A DNA stretch of 64,000 bases from Methanobacterium sp. GTDB taxonomy: Archaea; Methanobacteriota; Methanobacteria; Methanobacteriales; Methanobacteriaceae. The stretch lies in NCBI GenBank assembly GCA_018263005.1, contig JADFDH010000004.1:62001-126000 (forward strand). Direction: 5' to 3'. The position numbers and the translations under genes were made by a program. A model generated the notes under the pieces. It did no database searches, was not told the DNA's origin, and saw only the letters and a program-made list of their open reading frames with translations. Shown in pieces: positions 25,316 through 37,194 of this stretch; position 1 is the first letter of the stretch; each line of letters starts with the position of its first letter.

Positions 25316-27322
25316 ATGTTTAAACCAGCCAGGATGAAAAAGCTCAGTATTATCACCCTGGACAAGTACTCTGATTCTGTAGTGAGTTCACTTCATGAAG
25401 CAGGTTTAGTACAAATCCAGGATATATCTGAGCGCTTACAACAAGACGCAGAGTGGAAACAGATCCTTACACCATCCCATGCTACTCCTTTTACAGGACG
25501 TATTTCATCTTTATTAATGAAAACCACTGGTACTATTGATTTTTTACATTCCGTTCGTAAAAGGGAAAAAGGCATATTAAATATGGTTAAAGGATTGATT
25601 AACCCTCCGCCAATCGAAAAGACAGAAATCGAAGAAATAGATGTCGAAAAGCTAATAAAAAAGGTTGAAACAGTACTTGATGAGGTTGAATCAAAAACCA
25701 AACCTCTTGAAGAAAATTTAAACCAATTAGATTCTGAGAAAGCTCAACTAGAAAATGCACATAAAGTAGCTCTTAATTTAACTAATTTTGATGTAGATCT
25801 AGGGGACTTATCAGAATCAAAATTCATGTCTGTGATAGTTGGAAAAATTTCTAATACATCTTTTGAAAAATTTAAAGAAAATATTAAGGAACTAACTGAT
25901 GAAATAGAAATATTTGAAACAGAAGCATCAGAAAAAGAATTTAAAATTCTCATCGTCATTACCAGTAAACAATACGGAGATGAAGTTACCAGCAGGCTCA
26001 GGAAACTGGAATTTGAAAGATTTGAATTCCCTGGAGTAACTGGAACCCCTAGTGAAATAACCAGAAATGCAGAGTCAAGAATTGAAGAAATCGAAAAAGA
26101 AAAAAAAGCAGTGCTAAATGATTTAGCAGAAATATCCGCAGAGTGGAAGCCGCAGCTGCTGATATTAAAAGAGCAACTGGAGATAGAAAAACAGAGAAGT
26201 GAAATATTTTCCTCCTTCGGCCAGACCCAGAACACTGTGATGCTGGAAGGCTGGGTGACGGAGAAAAAATTGGATACATCTCTGGAAATAATTGCCAACT
26301 CCACTGAAGGTCATTCCATAGTGGATGTCTCTGAACCCGACGTTGAGAAAGATGACATTCCCGTTCACCTGGACAACCCTAAATTCGCCAAACCCTATGA
26401 AAGTTTCGTGCACATGTACTCCACCCCGACTTACCGGGAATTCGATCCCACAATTTTAATGGCACTCGTTTTTCCCTTCTTCTTTGGATTCTGTCTTACA
26501 GACGCAGGTTACGGAATAATAGATGCGTTACTAGGACTTGTTTTATACAAAGGATTAGGCAAAACAAATAAATTTATGGGTAGCTTTGGTTTGATCTTAA
26601 TTGCCTGCGGAGTATGGGCTTTCATACTGGGAATGATCACCAATGGTTTCATTGGAGACTTTTTCCCCAGATGGATACTGGGTGGAGCACCAATACCAAC
26701 AACCATAGCCCTTGTTGACGCATTCAAACACCCGGAAATTATCCTTATAATCGCCCTTATAGTAGGAGCCATCCATCTAAACATGGGACTGGTAATAGGA
26801 GCTTACAACAACTTCAACCGAGGAGAAAAGAAGGAAGCCCTTGGAGCCCAAATAGTATGGATAATACTGGAAGTTGGAATTGTTCTGGCAGCAGTTGGTT
26901 ATTTACTAGGTGGTTCAATGATGATGGCCATACCCGGAGCAATTGTGGCCGTTGCCGCCGTTGGTTTGATGGTTTATATCAATGGTGCCTTTGGAATTAT
27001 GGATTTAACCGGATTTTTAGGTAACCTTTTATCCTACGCCAGGCTTTTAGCCCTCTGTCTTTCCACAGGGGGAATAGCAATGACCGTTAATATATTGGCA
27101 GGATTAGTGGGTGATATGATTCCATTCATAGGAATAATAGCAGCCGCTATTGTATTCTTCGGTGGACACTTAGCCAACCTGGCATTCCAGAGTCTGGGGG
27201 CATTCATTAATGCATTACGTTTACATTACGTAGAATATTTTGCACAGTTTTATATAGGTGGAAGTCAGAAATTCAGAGCCTTCCGCGCCAAAAGAAAATA
27301 TACTGATTTAGGAGGTAAATAA
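25316..27322 (+). CDS. ahaI: A-type ATP synthase subunit I (a subunit)
   Basis: A 668-residue protein with an N-terminal cytoplasmic half rich in coiled coil (about 80-290) and a C-terminal half with at least seven hydrophobic helices starting near YREFDPTILMALVFPFFFGFCL. The late LLSYARLLALCLSTGG segment holds the conserved Arg for ion translocation next to the K ring. GTGAG before the ATG at 25316 sets the start. It forms the membrane stator and the ion half-channels. Confidence 0.93.
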   Translation: MFKPARMKKLSIITLDKYSDSVVSSLHEAGLVQIQDISERLQQDAEWKQILTPSHATPFTGRISSLLMKTTGTIDFLHSVRKREKGILNMVKGLINPPPIEKTEIEEIDVEKLIKKVETVLDEVESKTKPLEENLNQLDSEKAQLENAHKVALNLTNFDVDLGDLSESKFMSVIVGKISNTSFEKFKENIKELTDEIEIFETEASEKEFKILIVITSKQYGDEVTSRLRKLEFERFEFPGVTGTPSEITRNAESRIEEIEKEKKAVLNDLAEISAEWKPQLLILKEQLEIEKQRSEIFSSFGQTQNTVMLEGWVTEKKLDTSLEIIANSTEGHSIVDVSEPDVEKDDIPVHLDNPKFAKPYESFVHMYSTPTYREFDPTILMALVFPFFFGFCLTDAGYGIIDALLGLVLYKGLGKTNKFMGSFGLILIACGVWAFILGMITNGFIGDFFPRWILGGAPIPTTIALVDAFKHPEIILIIALIVGAIHLNMGLVIGAYNNFNRGEKKEALGAQIVWIILEVGIVLAAVGYLLGGSMMMAIPGAIVAVAAVGLMVYINGAFGIMDLTGFLGNLLSYARLLALCLSTGGIAMTVNILAGLVGDMIPFIGIIAAAIVFFGGHLANLAFQSLGAFINALRLHYVEYFAQFYIGGSQKFRAFRAKRKYTDLGGK

Positions 27323-27324
27323 AA

Positions 27325-27810
27325 ATGGTAGAAGTCGCTTTAGGAACAGCTTTAGCAGCAATCGGTGCAGGTATAGCAATCGGTTTTGCTGGATTAGGAT
27401 CAGGAATAGGACAAGGAATAGCAGCAGCAGGTAGTGTAGGTGCTGTGGCAGAAGATGAGGATATGTTTGCAAGAGGTATTATATTCACTGCTCTGCCAGA
27501 AACACAGGCTATCTACGGTTTCCTGATAGCAATACTATTGATGGTTTTCACAATTATGGTTCCTGGAAAAGAATTATCTGCAACCTTAGGTTTGGTAGCA
27601 ATAGGTGCTGGTGCAGCCATAGGATTTGCTGGTTTAGGATCCGGTATGGGTCAGGGTATTGCAGCATCATCATCTGTAGGTTCAGTGGTTGAAGACCCAG
27701 ATATGTTTGCTAGAGGTATTATATTCACTGCTCTGCCAGAAACACAGGCTATCTACGGTTTTTTGATAGCTATATTATTGATGGTGTTTGGCGGACTCCT
27801 AGGAGGATAA
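27325..27810 (+). CDS. ahaK: A-type ATP synthase subunit K (c subunit, double hairpin)
   Basis: A 161-residue proteolipid made of two near-identical two-helix hairpins, so four TM helices. Each hairpin has GLGSG-I/M-GQGIA in its first helix and TALPETQAIYGFLIAILLMVF in its second, so both keep the ion-binding Glu. Gln in helix one with P-E-T...Y in helix two is the pattern associated with sodium binding in rotary ATPases. Double-hairpin K subunits are known from Methanobacteriales. Both copies share 50 identical bases. A GGAGG lies before the ATG. Confidence 0.94.
   Translation: MVEVALGTALAAIGAGIAIGFAGLGSGIGQGIAAAGSVGAVAEDEDMFARGIIFTALPETQAIYGFLIAILLMVFTIMVPGKELSATLGLVAIGAGAAIGFAGLGSGMGQGIAASSSVGSVVEDPDMFARGIIFTALPETQAIYGFLIAILLMVFGGLLGG
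27472..27761 (+). repeat. 50-bp identical blocks in the two ahaK hairpins
   Basis: Positions 27472-27521 and 27712-27761 are identical over 50 bases at a 240-bp offset, while flanking codons differ at silent sites. The blocks encode the ion-binding helix of each hairpin, which suggests gene conversion between the halves. Confidence 0.93.
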
Positions 27811-27813
27811 GAC

Positions 27814-28437
27814 ATGAGTGCTGGGACAGAGAAAATCGTCTCGAGTATTATGTCTGATGCTCAGATTAAAGCTGATTCCATTTTAGGAAAAGTTGAAGAG
27901 AAACGCACTTCTATACTAGAAAACAGCGAGAAAGAAGCCCAAATGGAAAAGGCAAAAATCCAGGAAGAAGCTGCAAAGCAGTCCAACATGAAATATCAGC
28001 AGATAATCTCTGAAGCTAAGATGAATTCAAGAAGGATGGAACTTGAGGCTCGAGAAGAAATTATCGAAGACACATTTAATAAGGCTTTAGAAAAGCTTAA
28101 AGAAATTGCTTCTTCAAATAGTGCAGAATATAAGGAATCCCTTAAAAAAATCATAACCGAAGCAGCTACCGAAATTGGAGGAGGAGAACTTATAGTTCTC
28201 CTTAAAGAATCTGACGTAGCAAAAATAACGGATTCCATTTCATCAATAGCAGAAGATGTATCCGAAGAAACAGGGAAAACTACTACTCTGGAAATTGGTG
28301 AATATATTAAAGCCATTGGTGGAGCTGTGGTTAAAACTAAAAATGGTGAGATTGAGGTTAACAACACCATAGAAGCCAGGATGTTACGTTTCAAAAAGGA
28401 TCTCAGATCGAAGGTTGCAGCCGTGCTTTTCAAATAA
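27814..28437 (+). CDS. ahaE: A-type ATP synthase subunit E (peripheral stalk)
   Basis: A 207-residue protein with a long N-terminal coiled coil (KADSILGKVEEKRTSILENS, EEIIEDTFNKALEKLKEIA) and a C-terminal globular part (IGGGELIVLL, VVKTKNGEIEVNNTIEARM) that contacts the A/B head. Typical archaeal VatE. It follows ahaK by 3 nt. Confidence 0.93.
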   Translation: MSAGTEKIVSSIMSDAQIKADSILGKVEEKRTSILENSEKEAQMEKAKIQEEAAKQSNMKYQQIISEAKMNSRRMELEAREEIIEDTFNKALEKLKEIASSNSAEYKESLKKIITEAATEIGGGELIVLLKESDVAKITDSISSIAEDVSEETGKTTTLEIGEYIKAIGGAVVKTKNGEIEVNNTIEARMLRFKKDLRSKVAAVLFK

Positions 28438-28454
28438 ATTAGGGGAGATTTCAA

Positions 28455-29612
28455 ATGGTAGAGGACATCAGCACAATAATCACTTCATTAGGACTTCCCT
28501 CAACTGAAGCTTTTATAGCTCTGGTAATTGTGGTACTGGCTATTATAGGTCTTATTGCTTTAATATCAGTAATAAGGCCCGTGCTAAGTATGTATCCATA
28601 CACCTATCCCAATGCCAGGGTAAGGGCTAGGAAAGGAAGACTATTCACGGATAAGCAATACACTGAGATTTTAGAATCCCAAAGTATTGAAGAGGTGAAA
28701 AATTACCTCAGAGGATTACCGGAGTATGCTAAATACATTGACGAATACCCACTGGAAAAAGCTTTGGACACCCAGCTCGCGGAAACCTACGATCTCATAG
28801 CGAGGATCGCCCCAGACAACATCAAGGATCCCTTTGACTTTTTACTCAAAAAATGGGACATCAGGAATATTAAAAGCATAATCATAGCCAAAGAAGCAGG
28901 TTTAAGTTTAGAAGAAACTCTGAACCTTGTGGTTCCCTTTGGTGAACTAAGCGATAAACTGAACACATTGGTTGATGCAGATAGCATAGATGAAATCCTA
29001 AACAACCTAGAAGGAACAGACTATGCCCCCATCCTGGAAGATGCCATACCTACTTATAGAGAAACAGGGATACTGTTGCCCATAGAAGCTTCTCTTGATA
29101 AGTATTTACTTGAAAATCTATTAAGAACCGCAGCCACACCTGAAGACGATAACACAGCTTATCTGCATGAATATGTGGGTAACCTGGTGGATATAACGAA
29201 CATAAAGATCATCCTTAGGGCAAAAGCAGATGGACTGAAGTTTGAGGATATAGAACCCTACATTATTTCAGACGGGTATCAGATACGAGAATGGAAATTG
29301 AAGGATCTTATGGAATCTGAAGATGTATCTGGAGTTGTGAACGGATTAGAAGGGACAGATTACGCCCCTCTACTTTCTGAAAGTTTAACAGATTATCACC
29401 AAACCGGTTCTATTGCATCATTTGAAAAGGCGCTAGATTATCATGTGAATGATACAGCAAACAGGATTTCCATGAAAAACCAATTTGGTATAGGGCCTAT
29501 GATAGGTTATCTGAATAAAAAAGAGAAAGAGATAAAAAATTTGAAAATAATTGTTCGAGGAAAAAGGGAAAAGGATTTATCAGCATCAGTGCTTAAGGAG
29601 ATGCTAGTATGA
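28455..29612 (+). CDS. ahaC: A-type ATP synthase subunit C (central-stalk connector)
   Basis: A 385-residue protein of the VatC/d family that couples the rotor to the K ring. It has an N-terminal hydrophobic segment (VVLAIIGLIALISVI), unlike many C subunits, then the helical core with YPYTYPNARVRARKG, repeated LEGTDYAPxLxxxxxxYxxTG units, and FGIGPMIGYLNKKEKEIKNL at the end. Its stop overlaps the ahaF start. Confidence 0.92.
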   Translation: MVEDISTIITSLGLPSTEAFIALVIVVLAIIGLIALISVIRPVLSMYPYTYPNARVRARKGRLFTDKQYTEILESQSIEEVKNYLRGLPEYAKYIDEYPLEKALDTQLAETYDLIARIAPDNIKDPFDFLLKKWDIRNIKSIIIAKEAGLSLEETLNLVVPFGELSDKLNTLVDADSIDEILNNLEGTDYAPILEDAIPTYRETGILLPIEASLDKYLLENLLRTAATPEDDNTAYLHEYVGNLVDITNIKIILRAKADGLKFEDIEPYIISDGYQIREWKLKDLMESEDVSGVVNGLEGTDYAPLLSESLTDYHQTGSIASFEKALDYHVNDTANRISMKNQFGIGPMIGYLNKKEKEIKNLKIIVRGKREKDLSASVLKEMLV

Positions 29613-29922
29613 CATCCAAAATAGCAATTATAGCCGATCAGGATACAGTCACCGGATTTATGCTTGGAGGTATAAAGGAAGGTTATCCTGTAGATAACAT
29701 GGAAAAAGCAAGTAAAACATTGGAAGAATTGATCAAAAAAGATTACTCTATTATAATAACCACAGAAAAAATTGGAGATGCATTAAGAGAAAAAATAGAT
29801 CACTTAACTGAAAGTGCATTACCCATGATAATTGAAATTCCAGATAAAACAGGCTCAATTGAAAGGGAAACCGACCCGTTAAGAGAGCTTATTAAACGAG
29901 TAATTGGGGTTGAGATGGTAAA

Positions 29923-29926
<4 letters not shown>
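29609..29926 (+). CDS. ahaF: A-type ATP synthase subunit F (rotor tip)
   Basis: A 105-residue alpha/beta protein (IAIIADQDTVTGFMLGGIKEG, YSIIITTEKIGDALR, PMIIEIPDKTG) of the VatF family, which sits on the central stalk with D. It overlaps ahaC at its start and ahaA at its stop (ATGA), showing tight translational coupling. Confidence 0.93.
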
Positions 29927-31677
<1,751 letters not shown>

Positions 31678-31679
31678 AA

Positions 31680-33074
<1,395 letters not shown>

Positions 33075-33109
33075 CCCCATTTCTTTTATTTGTTGTTGAG
33101 GGAGAAAAA

Positions 33110-33763
33110 ATGGCACAAGAAATGATAGAAGGCATAAATCCTACTAGGATGGAACTTCTAAAACTCAAAGAGAGGGAAAAGTTGGCTGTTAAAGGCCACA
33201 GTCTTCTTAAAGAGAAGAGGAATGCCCTGATCATGGAGTTCTTTAATATTCTGGATAGGGTTAAAGGTTCCCGGGAAAAAGTATCCGACAATCTTAAGGA
33301 AGCATACCAGGACCTTACCGCGGCACAAATATCCATGGGCGACTTGGCAGTTAAAAAGGCTGCAATGTCTGTTAAAGAATCCATCGATGTGGATGTTGAC
33401 TCCCGAAGTGTAATGGGAGTGGTGGTACCGGTAATGGACTATGACATCCAAAAAAGAACCATAGTGGAAAGGGGATACGGATTCATGGACACCTCAGTTA
33501 AACTGGACGAGGCATCTCGTAAATTCGAGGAATCCATAGCTTTAATCATAGAATTAGGTGAAATAGAAAAAACCATAACATTACTTGCTGGTGAAATAGA
33601 ATCCACTAAAAGAAGAGTGAACGCCCTGGAACATATAATCATACCCCGAATTCAGAATACTGTGAAGTATATTGAGATGAGATTGGAGGAGATGGACAGG
33701 GAAAACTTCGTCAGACTTAAGATGATTAAGAAAACTATGCAATCGGAGGAGGCCCATGGTTAG
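33110..33763 (+). CDS. ahaD: A-type ATP synthase subunit D (central shaft)
   Basis: A 217-residue mainly helical protein with an N-terminal shaft helix (INPTRMELLKLKEREKLAVKGHSLLKEKRNAL) and a C-terminal helix (RRVNALEHIIIPRIQNTVKYIEMRLEEMDRE), forming the rotating coiled-coil axle. Shine-Dalgarno GAGGGAG precedes the ATG. Its end overlaps the DUF22 gene by 8 nt. Confidence 0.95.
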   Translation: MAQEMIEGINPTRMELLKLKEREKLAVKGHSLLKEKRNALIMEFFNILDRVKGSREKVSDNLKEAYQDLTAAQISMGDLAVKKAAMSVKESIDVDVDSRSVMGVVVPVMDYDIQKRTIVERGYGFMDTSVKLDEASRKFEESIALIIELGEIEKTITLLAGEIESTKRRVNALEHIIIPRIQNTVKYIEMRLEEMDRENFVRLKMIKKTMQSEEAHG

Positions 33764-34139
33764 AATAATTCCCAGACTAGACCAGGTGAGAAAGGAAATA
33801 GCAGAACATTCTCATCGTGCTCTGGATTTCAATATCGGAACAATTTCCGGTGATCTAAGAGCAATAATCGCTGATGAAGATAAGAAATACAAAGCGGGTC
33901 AGATTAAATCTATCCGAATTAAACATATCGATATAAAAGCGAATGATATATGTTTTTTAAGTGCTTATGGCTCAAATAAATATGGTCATACACTGGCCGT
34001 GGGTGAAGAAACCTCTTTACCCATAAGCATGGATAGAAGCGCAGATACCGCTTTATTTGCCGCTGCAATGGACTGTAAGATAGAAGAAAATGATTTATTA
34101 GGCGTAATTATACTACTGCCTGTGGAACTTACCCATTAA
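33756..34139 (+). CDS. DUF22 family protein
   Basis: A 127-residue protein of the archaeal DUF22 family; the segments ISGDLRAIIADEDKKYKAGQIKSI and AMDCKIEENDLLGVIILLPVE fit. Function is unknown. It begins inside the ahaD 3' end with its own GGAGG, so it is the last gene of the ATP synthase transcript. Its link with ATP synthase genes suggests a role in assembly or regulation, but nothing direct supports this. Confidence 0.8.
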   Translation: MVRIIPRLDQVRKEIAEHSHRALDFNIGTISGDLRAIIADEDKKYKAGQIKSIRIKHIDIKANDICFLSAYGSNKYGHTLAVGEETSLPISMDRSADTALFAAAMDCKIEENDLLGVIILLPVELTH

Positions 34140-34171
34140 TGGGTAAAATGTTCCCATAATTTATTTTTTTT
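34129..34171 (+). terminator. palindrome plus T-tract ending the ATP synthase operon
   Basis: An 18-bp perfect palindrome, TTACCCATTAATGGGTAA at 34129-34146, contains the DUF22 stop codon and is followed by an eight-T run at 34164-34171. The T-run also meets the 3' end of the convergent gene, so it may stop transcription from the plus strand. Confidence 0.65.
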
Positions 34172-34589
34172 AAAAGTTACCTAGCATTTCTCTCATCATA
34201 CTTTTAACTTGATCCTGCACATCCTCGATCTGCACCAGAAGATCTTCAGATACATATTTTATTTCATAATAAGATTCTAAACTTTTTATTCTCTCCTTTT
34301 CAAGCTTCTTCATCTCTTTAACTCTTGTTTGTGCGAAAGGACCTTTTAAACTATCTATGATGCCTGATGATCCTCTAGAATTATATTTTTCACGGATTAC
34401 TGCTCTTTTTTTTAAATATCTGCTTTCAACAGATTTTATGTCTTTTTTAACCGAAAATATAAGTTTATTCAATATTTCCTGTCGTTCGTTTAGTTGGGAC
34501 ATAGCTCTTCGGCAGTCAGCTATTGATACTACTTCTATATCAAAATCAGTTATCTTATCTAATTCTTTCTCATAATCATTAGGTTTCAT
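34170..34589 (-). CDS. hypothetical coiled-coil protein
   Basis: A 139-residue soluble protein, rich in Lys and Glu, predicted mostly helical with coiled-coil stretches (MSQLNERQEILNKLIFSVKK, KEMKKLEKERIKSLESYYEI). I do not recognise a family. It is the second of two short minus-strand unknowns (34170 and 34679) next to the ATP synthase operon and converges on it. No TM segment, signal peptide or metal motif is visible. Confidence 0.6.
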   Translation of the reverse strand: MKPNDYEKELDKITDFDIEVVSIADCRRAMSQLNERQEILNKLIFSVKKDIKSVESRYLKKRAVIREKYNSRGSSGIIDSLKGPFAQTRVKEMKKLEKERIKSLESYYEIKYVSEDLLVQIEDVQDQVKSMMREMLGNF

Positions 34590-34678
34590 CTGTTTTCCTA
34601 TGAATTTTTTTATTTATTATAAAAATGCGTGTTTACTCTAATTTTTATTTAATATTATTAAAATCTTTAATCCTGCTA

Positions 34679-35014
34679 TTATTTTAAAATTTCAATCTCT
34701 ATTTTTAAAATGTTATCTTCTATTCTGCAGGATGTGCTAAATTCATCATATTCTTTATCAATATCCTTTATCCTGTTTAAAATTATGGCTAGTGATGTGG
34801 AATTGAAGCTTCCCATCTTATTTTCTGGTTTGGAGGATAACAGGAGGATGGTGATCTTATCATCTTCAACTAGGAAGTTGTAATTAATGGCATTGATGTA
34901 TATAACATCAGAGACGCGTAACATTAGTTTTATATGTTTAATGGAAAGTCCGCTTTTACTTATTATATCCTTAATCTTATCATTTTCTCTACATTGCTCT
35001 ATATCTATGTCCAT
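34679..35014 (-). CDS. hypothetical protein
   Basis: A 111-residue protein with alternating strands and helices (IKHIKLMLRVSDVIYINAIN, DKITILLLSSKPENKMG, SLAIILNRIKDID, NILKIEIEIL), looking like a small alpha/beta sandwich. GGGGTAGATT upstream supports the ATG at 35014. I do not recognise the family. It may be co-transcribed with the coiled-coil gene 90 nt downstream. Confidence 0.6.
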   Translation of the reverse strand: MDIDIEQCRENDKIKDIISKSGLSIKHIKLMLRVSDVIYINAINYNFLVEDDKITILLLSSKPENKMGSFNSTSLAIILNRIKDIDKEYDEFSTSCRIEDNILKIEIEILK

Positions 35015-35090
35015 TCAATCTACCCCAAAAACATAAAAATTACCCTATGATCAAGATTAATATAATCATACCACTAAATAAATTTAACAA

Positions 35091-35498
35091 ATGACCAATC
35101 AATCAGACAGATCAGATCGCCTGTTGAAGAAACAAATATTCAACCTCAACCGTCACCTGCCCCGACAGAGGAAAAATCTGAAATTATTATTAGAGGAAGA
35201 TAAGCCACATGTAATTGGGTCTGATGGTACCAGGCACCGTTTTAAAAGAGATGAACTGAAAAGGATATCAGAGATCGTACCAGAAAACCAGTATCAACAG
35301 CTTAAATTACCAATTTACTTGGAAATTGATTCTCAAACAACAGGGGCCAGAATATCCGGTAAACTGGAATTAAAAATTATATGTATCATCTTAGGTATAG
35401 AAGACTGCCCTGGTGAAATGTATATTTACCGTCCTGATCTGAGGTTAATAAGAAGGCAATTACCAACTACTACCCAGTATATCTTTTTAGTAAGATAA
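35091..35498 (+). CDS. DUF61/UPF0216 family protein
   Basis: A 135-residue protein of the archaeal DUF61 family, recognised from LKKQIFNLNRHLPRQRKNLKLLLEE, RFKRDELKRISEIVPE, LKLPIYLEIDSQTTGARISGK and IYRPDLRLIRRQLPTTTQYIFL. Function is unknown; family genes are widely conserved in methanogens. No Shine-Dalgarno precedes the ATG, which suggests a short or absent leader. Confidence 0.85.
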   Translation: MTNQSDRSDRLLKKQIFNLNRHLPRQRKNLKLLLEEDKPHVIGSDGTRHRFKRDELKRISEIVPENQYQQLKLPIYLEIDSQTTGARISGKLELKIICIILGIEDCPGEMYIYRPDLRLIRRQLPTTTQYIFLVR

Positions 35499-35512
35499 AC
35501 AACAAGCAGCAT

Positions 35513-35571
35513 ATTTTGGCTCAATAACCCAAAAATCAGAATATAATTTTTGGCTAGATTAACCAAAAATT
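35513..35571. promoter_or_regulatory. two TTTTGG-N9-CCAAAA inverted repeats (putative operator)
   Basis: Unit one has TTTTGG at 35514-35519 and CCAAAA at 35529-35534; unit two has AATTTTTGG at 35545-35553 and CCAAAAATT at 35563-35571. Both have a 9-nt spacer and centres 34 bp apart (about three helical turns). They lie 50-110 nt before the GTG start at 35622. A repressor site or a hairpin pair are both possible. Confidence 0.6.
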
Positions 35572-35621
35572 AGCATATCTATTTAGCTAGATAATAAATT
35601 CATTATTAATGAGGTGAATCA

Positions 35622-35777
35622 GTGAACATAAGAGAGTTTGACTTGGAAGACATTATGAAAGACCCGGATAAAAGGGCTAAACTATATCTCTATTTAGCCG
35701 GTGCTATGATCCTGAGTACCGTGGCAATTGTAATAGGAACCATTTTTTTTATCTTGAGAGTATTAAAAATAATTTAA
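35622..35777 (+). CDS. small single-pass membrane protein
   Basis: A 51-residue protein with GTG start and a GAGGTGA Shine-Dalgarno at 35611-35617. The N-terminal part is charged (NIREFDLEDIMKDPDKRAK), the rest one TM helix (LAGAMILSTVAIVIGTIFFIL) and a short basic tail. I do not recognise the family. It lies downstream of two matched inverted repeats, suggesting regulated expression. Confidence 0.7.
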   Translation: MNIREFDLEDIMKDPDKRAKLYLYLAGAMILSTVAIVIGTIFFILRVLKII

Positions 35778-35814
35778 TAAGCTTCAATTTAAAAAATAAT
35801 TAAAATTTTGATGT

Positions 35815-36966
35815 TCAAATCGCTATCAAATTATTATAAACCTTTTTTACAGTCTCCTGAGCAGATAAAAGAAGATCATCTATTACTTTTCCCCATTTAA
35901 TAATGGTAACTACTGGTTCTGCTTCTTCTATGATAACATTTCGAGCCGGTAAATCATATACATTCTCATAATTTAGCTGACCTACCTTTGAACGGTTCTT
36001 TGTATTTAGGATCATCTTCACTGCAAATCCATTAAGAGTGGGAGTTTCTAACAATACCCCCTGGCTAGCTTGTATATGTGCCTCAGCCATGTTAATATTT
36101 AAAACCAGCTCTGCACATTCCATAGTGCCCTGAATACGTGGGTTTACTTCTATAAGGAATAGACCATCGTCGTTAATAATGAAATCAACACCATTGGAAC
36201 CGATTAATGATAAACGTTCTATTATTTTCTCGGCAACATCTGCCATCTCCACCTTCATAGCAGGATCCACTGGGCCATTTTCACCTACTAAAGGTGTTAT
36301 GTTCCCACAATATCCATAAGGCTCTTTTTGACCAAGCATAGGATCTCCAATTATTTGCTTACTGGTTATTATGGTCTTGAACTCCTGGCCGGTGGAAAGA
36401 ACTGATGCACTGCTATTTAAACCAATCAACTTTTCCTGTAATATAAACTTTGAAAGATCAAAATCATCTTCCTGTTTAAACATTTCCCTAATACCATAAC
36501 CACCAGCACCCTCTATTGGTTTGGCAATGAAATCCTTATCAGGGTAATTGCCTACTATCTCCACCGCTTCAGCTATATCAGATACATGAAAAGTTAATGG
36601 TAAATTGAATTCATTTTTCAACTTCTTATAAAGTTGATATTTATCATCCACATTTTCTGCAGATTTGTTTCCAATAATTTTATTTTTAGGGAAAAGATCA
36701 GATGATACTCCTGTTAAACATATTATTCCATCACATTCACTGATAAAATCAGTGGCTAAATCTTTAATATCATCTGATTTGAACTTCTCTCGAAAGTGGC
36801 CACAGCTAATATATGGCTGTTGACTTAAAACTGATCTATACTGATCTGTGCATCTTTGAAGGTCTAAATCTCCAAAATAATCTGCTGAATAAACATTGTA
36901 TCCTAGTTTCTTTAAAGAACATGCCACTGCACGGGCGTTAACCCCTACTACCAATATATTCTCCAT
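35815..36966 (-). CDS. ATP-grasp domain protein
   Basis: A 383-residue ATP-grasp protein of the carboligase-like type (COG2232-like): N-terminal Rossmann domain (NILVVGVNARAVACSLKKLG), then the ATP-grasp core with DFIAKPIEGAGGYGIREM, KFILQEKLIG, and FLIEVNPRIQGTMEC for Mg/ATP. Relatives join a carboxylate to an amine or thiol; some methanogen ATP-grasp enzymes make cofactor amide bonds (for example methanofuran). The substrate cannot be told. Start at ATG 36966; a TTG at 36978 would add four residues. The tRNA-Gln gene lies 26 bp upstream in the same direction. Confidence 0.8.
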   Translation of the reverse strand: MENILVVGVNARAVACSLKKLGYNVYSADYFGDLDLQRCTDQYRSVLSQQPYISCGHFREKFKSDDIKDLATDFISECDGIICLTGVSSDLFPKNKIIGNKSAENVDDKYQLYKKLKNEFNLPLTFHVSDIAEAVEIVGNYPDKDFIAKPIEGAGGYGIREMFKQEDDFDLSKFILQEKLIGLNSSASVLSTGQEFKTIITSKQIIGDPMLGQKEPYGYCGNITPLVGENGPVDPAMKVEMADVAEKIIERLSLIGSNGVDFIINDDGLFLIEVNPRIQGTMECAELVLNINMAEAHIQASQGVLLETPTLNGFAVKMILNTKNRSKVGQLNYENVYDLPARNVIIEEAEPVVTIIKWGKVIDDLLLSAQETVKKVYNNLIAI

Positions 36967-36991
36967 AGGATTACCCAAGGTTTTAAAAAGA

Positions 36992-37064
<73 letters not shown>

Positions 37065-37194
37065 AAAATTCGTTTAGAACAAAGAATCCGCATCTGCGGT
37101 ATTCAGCTTTAAGTTGAAGGTTATATTTAAAGTTATCGAGAGATTAAATTTCAATTCCAATCGGATTATTTCATTATTTGGAAAATAAGAGGTC

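Noticed and set aside
25744..26304. 186-codon open frame antisense to ahaI
   Set aside because: Its Ser/Phe-rich composition is the mirror of the Glu/Lys-rich coiled coil of AhaI on the other strand.
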